Below, piece by piece: positions 1-5,455 of a stretch of 9,362 bases of DNA. The stretch is taken from assembly GCA_003512585.1 (NCBI GenBank), contig DOQE01000042.1, positions 1 to 9,362 on the forward strand. The letters are read 5' to 3'. Every line of letters begins with the position of its first letter. The stretch's first letter is position 1. This stretch comes from Bacillota bacterium (GTDB lineage: Bacteria; Bacillota_I; Bacilli_A; RFN20; CAG-826). The notes under the pieces are model-generated. The model had not been told where the DNA came from and made no database searches. It saw nothing but the letters and a program-made list of their open reading frames with translations. Both the position numbers and the translations under genes were made by a program.

Positions 1-2237
1 CGACTTTAAATATAAATGCGACAAAAGATGCCTTAAATTCATTGTTTTCTAGCGCTTCGGAAGAAACTACGTTAAAAAGTTCTTCGGTTTCTTTATATGC
101 CTTATATACTTCTTCAGCCGAAGGGTATTTAAAAGTCGATAATGGGATCGAACAAATTGGTTCTTATTTTGAACAGGTTAATTCAACGATAACTTCTTCT
201 GATACTTCTACTTCCATGTTAGCCTTAAAAGCCGCTTATGATGGAGCCTATAGATTATCTTCTGGAGATGAGGAAAGCAAAAAGAAAGCTGGTATAAATA
301 CTTCAACCGTTTTATATAATACGGCTATAAATGCCATGGAAGATGGCGTTAAAAAAGATTTTTTGAAGGCTTTGATGCCCGAATATGTCAATTTTTATGC
401 CGAAAAAGGATATGGGAACGAAAATTATGATTATAAATGGGGACTATGCGAATCTATTGAACCTGCCTTTAAATCATTTTTAAGAATGAAGAATTCATTA
501 TCTAATATGGGCGGAAGCTCGCTTTCTTATGGGGATTTGGTTACCGCCGCTTTAGATATAAAACTAGATGAGCTTTATTCTTGCGTTAACGTTGCCAAAA
601 ATAATCTAGAAAGTGTTCTTGGTTTCAATTCTAAAGGAAGCTCGATTACGGATGGACTTACATTAGAAGAAGGGAAATTCGAAACTGCTTTGGAACTACT
701 TCCAACTTTTGCCGGTTCTTCTTATAGATTGATGGCTAGAGAAATATCTACTTCTTTATTAGAAGCTTATTCAAAGGATAAAAGCACTTTTTTAGAAGAA
801 AAAGAAAAGCATATAGGAGAAGTATTAAAACCTGCCGTTGTTTTAGAAGCTAAGAAAACCATAGAAAGTATGGCTTATTATGAATATTTGCCTTCTTTCC
901 CTGTTGAATGGGTTACCAATGACTTAGGGTATCCAATTACTTATCATCCTACTGGCGAGCTCAATCCTGACGGGACAGAAGTCGTAGAAGAAGTTAAATT
1001 AATTGTTTATCGCCCAGATTTATTTGTAAAAGTAACTGGTGGTATGCCTTCTTCTTCTAACTTAGCCCAAAAGATGCATAAGGATATCTTAACCGGAGAG
1101 CCTTATAGCGAAGAAGAAATTAAGCAAGCTAAAAAGGAAGCTAGCGAAGCTTTAGATACCGCCTATACGAAATTGGATGCATTTTTGGATGATTTCATTT
1201 CTAATAAAGACCTTTATGTATCAGGCAATTCAATCGATGAAATTGCTATTGAAAATAGAGTTTTAAAAGAAGTGGTTATAGAGGCTAAAGCCTTGGTTTT
1301 AGAAGAATATAATAAGAAATTCAATACGGTTTATACCGATATTGAAGATATTCCTTCTTCCTCCTCTTATACTTCGGGGAAAGCAATGCTTAATTCAATT
1401 TATACATATGGGTCTGCTGGAATTGGCTCTTTTAGGGCTTTGAAAACCTTAGGCATACAAGATAGAGGATATAACGAGAATGATGCTTTGATTTTTGCAA
1501 CAAGTGCTTCTTCTTTAGGGATTATCGATCAATTGCCTACTTCGGTAAGAGGATCTTTGAATGAAATGGGTCAAATGAATACCTATGGTATATTTGTTGG
1601 CGTTGTTTCTTTTGGCCTAGCTTGCGTTTTGCTTCCTCTGGTTTATACGATTGTACTTAGTTCTAATCTAGTCGCTTCTAAAGTCGAAAATGGGTCTTTA
1701 GCCTTTACTTTGACTACTCCAATTAGACGTACGACTTTTGTATTTACCGAAGCCGTGTATTTGATTTTGACTGAAATTTTCTTAGGTGTATGTTTGTTTT
1801 TGGGTGCTTTGGTGAGTAGAGAAATAGGCATCCAGGTTGGAGGCGGGGATTTAATTGAATCTTTATCAATCCACGACATATCTTTATATGCTTTTGGCTC
1901 TTGCTTGTTAATGGTTGGCATTTCTGGAATATGCTTCCTCTCTTCTTGCTTGTTTAATAAAAGTGGAAAAGCTATCGGGGTTGGCGGAGGATTGAACATT
2001 TCTTTCTTTATTGCCTCAATTCTAGGACTATTTGGAACAGAAGCAATACCAGGGACAGTTAGAATAGAGACTATGAATTATTTCAATTACGTTACTATTC
2101 TTTCTTTATATGATGGCATGGCCGTCATGGATGGGGATCCAATTTATTGGTTTAAAATGCTTGCCCTAGTAGGAATCGCCTTAATAACTTATGGATTTGG
2201 AATTTATTATTTCGATCATAAAGACTTGCCTTTATAA
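1..2237 (+). CDS. ABC-2 type transporter permease with very large ectodomain (5' end outside window)
   Basis: Probable membrane subunit of an ABC exporter, with a separate ATPase presumably encoded upstream outside the window. The frame is open to position 3, so the TTG at 42 is not a convincing start and the gene is 5'-partial; residue numbers below count from that TTG. Residues 1-510 are hydrophilic, rich in Ser, Glu and Lys, with long helical stretches, and look extracytoplasmic. A membrane domain follows with hydrophobic segments near 515-539, 566-590, 613-636, 645-664 and 703-724. Residues 544-563 carry the ABC-2 permease signature between the first two segments (Lys-Val-Glu-Asn-Gly-Ser-Leu, then Thr-Pro-Ile-Arg-Arg). 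The C-terminus, His-Lys-Asp-Leu-Pro-Leu, is the usual ending of Firmicutes permeases of this type. A TM segment expected at the true N-terminus is off-window. Family membership is fairly sure; the substrate cannot be told. It ends in a strong terminator. Confidence 0.8.
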   Translation, partial: TLNINATKDALNSLFSSASEETTLKSSSVSLYALYTSSAEGYLKVDNGIEQIGSYFEQVNSTITSSDTSTSMLALKAAYDGAYRLSSGDEESKKKAGINTSTVLYNTAINAMEDGVKKDFLKALMPEYVNFYAEKGYGNENYDYKWGLCESIEPAFKSFLRMKNSLSNMGGSSLSYGDLVTAALDIKLDELYSCVNVAKNNLESVLGFNSKGSSITDGLTLEEGKFETALELLPTFAGSSYRLMAREISTSLLEAYSKDKSTFLEEKEKHIGEVLKPAVVLEAKKTIESMAYYEYLPSFPVEWVTNDLGYPITYHPTGELNPDGTEVVEEVKLIVYRPDLFVKVTGGMPSSSNLAQKMHKDILTGEPYSEEEIKQAKKEASEALDTAYTKLDAFLDDFISNKDLYVSGNSIDEIAIENRVLKEVVIEAKALVLEEYNKKFNTVYTDIEDIPSSSSYTSGKAMLNSIYTYGSAGIGSFRALKTLGIQDRGYNENDALIFATSASSLGIIDQLPTSVRGSLNEMGQMNTYGIFVGVVSFGLACVLLPLVYTIVLSSNLVASKVENGSLAFTLTTPIRRTTFVFTEAVYLILTEIFLGVCLFLGALVSREIGIQVGGGDLIESLSIHDISLYAFGSCLLMVGISGICFLSSCLFNKSGKAIGVGGGLNISFFIASILGLFGTEAIPGTVRIETMNYFNYVTILSLYDGMAVMDGDPIYWFKMLALVGIALITYGFGIYYFDHKDLPL

Positions 2238-2245
2238 ACAAAAAT

Positions 2246-2285
2246 AAAAAAGCTAGCCATTATTAATTTAACGGCTAGCTTTTTT
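2246..2285. terminator. Bidirectional intrinsic terminator between convergent genes
   Basis: A perfect 13-bp inverted repeat: 2246-2258 (five A then AGCTAGCC) pairs with 2273-2285 (GGCTAGCT then five T), with a 14-nt loop. The GC-containing core is flanked by A-tract and T-tract, so it gives a hairpin plus U-run on both strands. It lies between the stop codons of the ABC permease (+) and the TrmH-like gene (-), and can end both transcripts. Confidence 0.93.
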
Positions 2286-2297
2286 CTTTAGGATTGT

Positions 2298-3014
2298 TCA
2301 TTTATTTGATTTTGAAAATTCGTATAAAGCTATAGAAGCTGCATTGTCTAAGTTTAAAGAATCTACCTTATTGCTTATTCTTATAAGAGTAGGAGTTCCT
2401 ATGCTTAAGAAACTTTTATCTAACCCAGTGGCTTCGTTTCCTAAAATAATGCTATAGGGGGTATCTATTTCTATTTCATTTATTTGCTTTTTTGCTTGTA
2501 ACATAAATGGATAAAAATAATGTTTGCTATATTTTTTCCTATATTCTTCAAAGCTAGAAAAAATTTGTAAATTTATTGAAAATATTGAACCCATGGATGC
2601 GCGAATTGTTTTTGGATCATAAGGATCGGCGCAAGGAGAAATTAAGGCAATGTTATCAATATTAAATGCTAAGGCTGAACGAAGAATCGTTCCTAAATTT
2701 CCCATGTTAGATGGATTTACTAATACAAGGTGATTTTTATTTTTATCTAAATCAGTAAATCTTTTTTTGAATTCCCCAATGGCTAAACAATTGTCTTTTT
2801 CTGAGAGATCTTTAAATATTTTTATATTGTTTTCTATTAGGGGTATGCTTTCTTGCTTTGCTTGTTTAACTATTTTTTTATATGTTTCATTTTTTTCAAA
2901 TGAAGGGGATAGATAAATCCTTTTGATATCCTCTTTTCTATTTTCCAATAAATAAAAAAGCAAAGTAATGCCTAGGGCAAAGGAGTTTTCATCTTTTTTA
3001 CTATATTTAACCAT
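2298..3014 (-). CDS. TrmH/SpoU-family RNA 2'-O-methyltransferase
   Basis: SPOUT-fold (trefoil-knot) enzyme expected to methylate a ribose 2'-OH in tRNA or rRNA using S-adenosylmethionine. All three SpoU motifs are present (numbering from the ATG at 3014). Motif 1, near residues 100-116, is Asn-Pro-Ser-Asn-Met-Gly-Asn-Leu-Gly followed by Arg-Ser-Ala. Motif 2, near 188-199, is Leu-Gly-Asn-Glu-Ala-Thr-Gly-Leu-Asp. Motif 3, near 211-232, holds Ser-Leu-Asn and Ala-Ala-Ser-Ile-Ala-Leu-Tyr-Glu. The N-terminal ~95 residues resemble the substrate-binding domain of a Firmicutes/Mollicutes subgroup. I chose ATG 3014 (238 aa) over the in-frame TTG at 3041, which adds nine residues, because family members usually begin close to this Tyr-Ser-Lys-Lys-Asp segment and a -10-like hexamer lies just upstream of the ATG. 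The stop is TGA. The RNA target is unknown. Confidence 0.88.
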   Translation of the reverse strand: MVKYSKKDENSFALGITLLFYLLENRKEDIKRIYLSPSFEKNETYKKIVKQAKQESIPLIENNIKIFKDLSEKDNCLAIGEFKKRFTDLDKNKNHLVLVNPSNMGNLGTILRSALAFNIDNIALISPCADPYDPKTIRASMGSIFSINLQIFSSFEEYRKKYSKHYFYPFMLQAKKQINEIEIDTPYSIILGNEATGLDKSFLSIGTPTLIRISNKVDSLNLDNAASIALYEFSKSNK

Positions 3015-3020
3015 AATGAT

Positions 3021-3049
3021 ATTTAAAAACTTTTGAGCCAAATTGGGAA
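3021..3049 (-). promoter_or_regulatory. Candidate promoter of the TrmH-like gene
   Basis: Read on the minus strand: TTCCCA (3044-3049; 4 of 6 to TTGACA), a 17-bp spacer, then TTAAAT (3021-3026; 4 of 6 to TATAAT), then six nt to the ATG at 3014. This would start transcription at or next to the start codon. There is no Shine-Dalgarno sequence. Matches are moderate and AT-rich DNA yields such matches by chance. Confidence 0.4.
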
Positions 3050-3069
3050 GAGAGACCCTACTTATTTAT

Positions 3070-3456
3070 ATGGATAAAAAGAATAACAATTTAAAAGTAG
3101 GACGTATCTCTTCTAAAGTTGAGAAAGGATTGTCTTTATCTTTATTTAGCGACAGCGGCATTTATTTAAACGAAGCTTTCTTAAATGAACTTGCTTCTAA
3201 AAGGCCGAAAACATATCCGGATGATATCGAAAAAATAATTTCTTTAATAAAAAAACCAGATTTTGTCTTTTCTTCAAAAAAAGAAAAAGAATTAATTTAT
3301 GCAAAAACCTATATTAAAGATTCTTCCTGTTATTTTCTTTTGCTTACATTAAATAGAGTTGGCAAGCCTAAAAAGTGGTGCGCCTCCTCCCTTCGTTATT
3401 TAAAGCTTGAAGATTGCGGGTATATTATAAAAGAATATAAAAGCTTAAGACTTTAA
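3070..3456 (+). CDS. Small hypothetical protein, possible phage BECR-type nuclease-fold domain
   Basis: A soluble, basic protein of 128 residues from ATG 3070; an in-frame TTG at 3043 would add nine residues and almost touches the TTG alternative of the divergent gene. No Shine-Dalgarno sequence precedes either start. The order of blocks resembles phage-associated Barnase/EndoU/Colicin/RelE-like (PBECR) domains: an N-terminal strand ending in Val-Gly-Arg-Ile, a Gly-Ile-Tyr-Leu-Asn strand and helix, a helix leading into Leu-Ile-Lys-Lys-Pro-Asp-Phe-Val, then a lysine-bearing strand and a very hydrophobic strand (Tyr-Phe-Leu-Leu-Leu-Thr-Leu). The His usually seen in the helix (as in His-Ile-x-Lys-x-His) is not present, so activity is doubtful. 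No antitoxin-like partner is adjacent. The function is not established and the fold assignment is a recollection-based inference; the gene itself is well supported by length and codon pattern. Confidence 0.6.
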   Translation: MDKKNNNLKVGRISSKVEKGLSLSLFSDSGIYLNEAFLNELASKRPKTYPDDIEKIISLIKKPDFVFSSKKEKELIYAKTYIKDSSCYFLLLTLNRVGKPKKWCASSLRYLKLEDCGYIIKEYKSLRL

Positions 3457-3481
3457 ATCTATCATTCTAGCTATTTAAAGT
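3450..3481. repeat. 9-bp perfect inverted repeat upstream of the VanZ-like gene
   Basis: ACTTTAAAT (3450-3458) and ATTTAAAGT (3473-3481) are exact inverted copies separated by 14 nt. The left arm contains the stop codon of the preceding gene, and the right arm ends just before the CATAAT hexamer in front of the VanZ-like ATG. It lacks a GC core and a following T-run, so it is a poor terminator. An operator or a weak RNA hairpin are possible. Confidence 0.4.
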
Positions 3482-3494
3482 TCATAATTTGGCT

Positions 3495-3950
3495 ATGAAA
3501 AAAATCATGCCCTATATTTTGTTCTTTCTAGAATTATTTATCAGCGGTCTTATTCTATATACATCGACTTTTTCTAATCAAAGTAATGTAACTAATGGAG
3601 GAAAAGTTGCTGCCTTTTTGAATAATGTTTTCTTTTATGGCGAACTAAACGATTTTGAGATAAAAAGTTTAGTAGGCTTCGGTGCGAAATTTATCGGTCA
3701 CTTTCTTTTCTTTGCTTTGGATGGTTTTATTGCTTTGCTTCTTTGGAAATATAAAAAGAATGATAAAGCTACTTTATTGCTTCTTATTTACGCTTTGTTT
3801 CTTTCTGGTTTAGGAGAGATTATTCAGATATTTTCTTCTTTAAGGACTCCCTCATTTTTTGATGTCTTTACTGATTTTTCAGGTTTTTGTCTACCTTTGT
3901 TTTGCTATTTAATTAGTAAAAAAAGGCCTTTACTCATCTTTAGCAAATAG
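3495..3950 (+). CDS. VanZ-like family membrane protein
   Basis: A small integral membrane protein of 151 residues. Hydrophobic segments lie near residues 5-22, 62-84, 92-113 and 122-141. Family hallmarks are visible: Lys65 with His69-Phe70 (the Lys-x-x-x-His-Phe type motif), then Glu108-Ile-Ile-Gln111, Arg117 and Ser-Phe-Phe-Asp123 with Asp-Phe-Ser-Gly following. These match the conserved Glu-Gln, Arg and Asp positions of VanZ-like proteins. The family is named after the teicoplanin-resistance accessory VanZ, but most chromosomal members have no proven function, and nothing here (no van genes nearby) suggests glycopeptide resistance. ATG 3495 is preferred over TTG 3489 because CATAAT (3483-3488) sits six nt before it; no Shine-Dalgarno is visible. 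Its last 21 bp overlap the convergent Pr6Pr-like gene. Confidence 0.82.
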   Translation: MKKIMPYILFFLELFISGLILYTSTFSNQSNVTNGGKVAAFLNNVFFYGELNDFEIKSLVGFGAKFIGHFLFFALDGFIALLLWKYKKNDKATLLLLIYALFLSGLGEIIQIFSSLRTPSFFDVFTDFSGFCLPLFCYLISKKRPLLIFSK

Positions 3951-4598
3951 ATGCTTATATTTTGCTGACAAAATATTATTTAGGAATAGAAAAAACAAGT
4001 TGTAGGAATAAAGGATTATTAAAGCTAAACATATATAGCCAGGGAAATAAGTTTTCTTTGGGTTTAGAAAATCATAAGGATAAATATCAGCCCCGTTATA
4101 CAATTTTATATCTGGCCAAATATGAGTTCTTAATAATACAAAGATTAAGTAATATATGGGATAAATTAAGGAAAAGAAAGCATTATACCATCTGACAGTT
4201 CCTTTTTCGGCGAACAAAAGCCAGTCGAATAAAGATATCAAAAGCAAACATAAATGGAATAGTATCCCTATTTTTGTATACATGGATGGATGTTCATTTA
4301 TTGTCAAGGCAAAATAGAGAATGCTTGAACTTGTTGCATACGTTAAACAAGGCAAGGCAAATTTCATATTCGCCCCTGCCGGTATCCCTATTATTCCATG
4401 TCTTAAATCTATCGCGTTTGCAATTATTTCTATGCCTAATGCAAATAAATAAAGAAAGCAAGACTGTATATCAAAATGAATTATGGCTTCTTGAACGGAG
4501 CCAATTTCATCCATATAAAAATATAAAGAAGTAATTAAAAGAATAAATCCTATGGAACGATATAGTAAGCTTACAATCCTATTTTTGATAATTAACAT
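3930..4598 (-). CDS. Pr6Pr-like six-TM integral membrane protein
   Basis: A 222-residue polytopic membrane protein with six hydrophobic segments, near residues 12-28, 44-64, 80-98, 108-128, 138-156 and 186-208. Diagnostic positions fit the Pr6Pr / FAR-17a-like group. His115 in TM4 is followed ten residues later by Asp125-Trp-Leu-Leu-Phe and a charged turn. A Tyr-Pro-Ile-Tyr-Tyr segment follows at 146-150, then Tyr-Pro-Tyr-Asp-Phe-Leu-Asn-Pro at 173-180 before the last helix. A mycoplasmal DUF1600-type protein is an alternative label for the same architecture. The biochemical function of bacterial members is unknown; conserved His and Asp in the membrane could suggest a catalytic role, but this is speculation. 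The stop lies inside the 3' end of the VanZ-like gene, and the promoter region is shared head to head with the Nudix gene. Confidence 0.68.
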   Translation of the reverse strand: MLIIKNRIVSLLYRSIGFILLITSLYFYMDEIGSVQEAIIHFDIQSCFLYLFALGIEIIANAIDLRHGIIGIPAGANMKFALPCLTYATSSSILYFALTINEHPSMYTKIGILFHLCLLLISLFDWLLFAEKGTVRWYNAFFSLIYPIYYLIFVLLRTHIWPDIKLYNGADIYPYDFLNPKKTYFPGYICLALIILYSYNLFFLFLNNILSAKYKHLFAKDE

Positions 4599-4605
4599 TT
4601 CTAAA

Positions 4606-4635
4606 CTGCTTTCATTTCTTATTTGATATTATAAT
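4606..4635 (+). promoter_or_regulatory. Promoter of the Nudix gene, consensus -10 and probable leaderless start
   Basis: A perfect TATAAT at 4630-4635 is followed by six nt and then the ATG at 4642. The transcription start should therefore fall on or beside the start codon. A -35 is weak (CTGCTT at 4606-4611, 18-bp spacer). There is no Shine-Dalgarno sequence. The -10 is part of an 8-bp palindrome, ATTATAAT (4628-4635), so a -10 is readable on both strands. Confidence 0.62.
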
Positions 4636-4654
4636 CTAGTTATGAAAATTTCAC
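4626..4654 (-). promoter_or_regulatory. Candidate promoter of the Pr6Pr-like gene
   Basis: On the minus strand GTGAAA (4649-4654; 4 of 6 to TTGACA) and TAATAT (4626-4631) are 17 bp apart; an overlapping TATAAT is also readable (4628-4633). The implied start is near 4619, giving a leader of about 20 nt without a clear Shine-Dalgarno sequence. Confidence 0.42.
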
Positions 4655-5178
4655 TCTCATTAATTGATGATCAATATCCTTTTAAGGGATTATCTAACAA
4701 AAGAGTCGTTGTTAGAGCCATTTTATTTAATGAACAAGGCGAAGTTTGCCTTCATCTAGTTTCTAGAGACGATCAATTTGGAAAACAAGAATATTTTGAA
4801 ACGCCGGGAGGTGGAGTGGAAGAAAAAGAGACCCTTATTTCCGCTTTACATAGAGAGATTAAAGAAGAAGTTGGCTGCAAAATAAAAGTAGAAGAAGAAT
4901 TGGGTGTGGTTAAGGATTCTTATAATTTAATAAATAGAGAAAACGAGAATCATTTCTTTTTGGCTAAAGTATTAAGCAAAGGAGAACCTACATTTAAATC
5001 AGAAGGAGACTTGCTTATTAAAGAAACGCGTTTTTATCCTATAGATATAGCCATTGCTTTAATGGGGAAGCAAGAAGATAAAGGCGTTTCTATTTTAGTA
5101 AAAAGAAGGGAATTACCTTTCTTAAGATTAGCCAAAACGAGGCTTAATAAATATTGCCCAAATATAAAAAAATATTGA
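4642..5178 (+). CDS. Nudix hydrolase
   Basis: Cytoplasmic hydrolase of a nucleoside diphosphate linked to some moiety X, 178 residues. The Nudix box is complete at residues 57-79: Gly57, Glu63, Arg71-Glu72, Glu75-Glu76 and Gly78, with the usual spacing (G-x5-E-x7-REUxEExGU); the glutamates bind Mg2+. The box is preceded by a Thr-Pro-Gly-Gly-Gly turn, and a strand pair carrying Arg-Val-Val-Val-Arg-Ala-Ile-Leu comes before it. About 40 residues beyond the core form a basic C-terminal tail ending in Lys-Lys-Tyr. Substrate cannot be assigned: housecleaning of oxidised or non-canonical nucleotides, or ADP-sugar-like substrates, are all possible. It ends with TGA followed directly by TAA. The TGA lies within the -35 of the downstream tRNA promoter, so the tRNA gene has no spare intergenic space. 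Confidence 0.9.
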   Translation: MKISLSLIDDQYPFKGLSNKRVVVRAILFNEQGEVCLHLVSRDDQFGKQEYFETPGGGVEEKETLISALHREIKEEVGCKIKVEEELGVVKDSYNLINRENENHFFLAKVLSKGEPTFKSEGDLLIKETRFYPIDIAIALMGKQEDKGVSILVKRRELPFLRLAKTRLNKYCPNIKKY

Positions 5179-5203
5179 TAAGCATAGAGAAACTATGTAT
5201 ATT
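5175..5203 (+). promoter_or_regulatory. Promoter of tRNA-His
   Basis: TTGATA (5175-5180; 5 of 6 to TTGACA), a 17-bp spacer, then TATATT (5198-5203; 5 of 6 to TATAAT). The predicted start is near 5210, just ahead of the mature tRNA. The -35 overlaps the stop codon of the Nudix gene. Confidence 0.72.
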
Positions 5204-5214
5204 ATCTAAGCCGT

Positions 5215-5291
5215 GGCGCGATTGGTGAAACGGTGAACACATCCGGCTGTGAACCGGACATGAACGGGTTCGACTCCCGTATCGCGCCCCA
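5215..5291 (+). tRNA. tRNA-His (anticodon GTG)
   Basis: Complete cloverleaf. The acceptor stem is 5216-5222 (GCGCGAT) with 5281-5287 (ATCGCGC). The D stem is GTG/CAC. The anticodon arm is TCCGG-CTGTGAA-CCGGA, giving anticodon GTG, which reads His CAC/CAU. The T arm is ACGGG-TTCGACT-CCCGT. The extra G at 5215 (G-1) can pair with discriminator C73 at 5288, the identity element of bacterial tRNA-His needed by histidyl-tRNA synthetase. CCA is encoded at 5289-5291. It stands alone between a Nudix gene and a Sel1-type gene rather than in a tRNA cluster, with its own promoter and terminator. Confidence 0.97.
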
Positions 5292-5307
5292 GTAAGATAG
5301 TGATTAT

Positions 5308-5334
5308 GGTCAACTTCGGTTGGCTTTTTATTTT
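5308..5334 (+). terminator. Intrinsic terminator after tRNA-His
   Basis: Arms GTCAAC (5309-5314) and GTTGGC (5319-5324) enclose a TTCG tetraloop (one G-T wobble), followed by TTTTTATTTT. It starts 17 nt after the encoded CCA end. UUCG loops are very stable, and the T-run makes the call firm. Confidence 0.88.
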
Positions 5335-5455
5335 GCGTTCTATTTTTATCATATTTTTTATAACTTTTTTTAAGAAGGCATAGCGTAATGGTTTCCGCTT
5401 TAATATTACTAAGTTTCTTTAATTTGTATTAAAATCTTTTTTTGTAGGGATTTTC

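Noticed and set aside
42..44. TTG as the start of the ABC permease
   Set aside because: The reading frame continues open to the left edge (codons from position 3) and there is no ribosome binding site, so it is an internal Leu codon of a truncated gene.
1643..1999. Minus-strand open frame inside the ABC permease
   Set aside because: It lies fully antisense to a well-supported membrane domain, has a Lys/Pro-rich composition and no recognisable domain; it is a shadow. The same holds for open frames antisense to the Pr6Pr-like, Sel1-type and acyltransferase genes.
3489..3491. TTG start for the VanZ-like protein
   Set aside because: It overlaps the edge of the CATAAT -10-like element; the ATG two codons later is a better start for a membrane protein beginning Met-Lys-Lys.
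3495..3950. Glycopeptide resistance from the VanZ-like gene
   Set aside because: Only the broad VanZ-like family is supported; there is no vanHAX or vanRS nearby and most family members are not resistance genes.
2298..5178. UGA-Trp (mycoplasma) genetic code
   Set aside because: Trp is written TGG throughout, and TGA ends both the TrmH-like and Nudix genes at positions that fit their families' normal C-termini.
5370..5400. tRNA-like fragment resembling a D-loop (AGCGTAATGG)
   Set aside because: No matching acceptor stem, anticodon arm or T arm follows, so there is no tRNA or convincing tRNA remnant.
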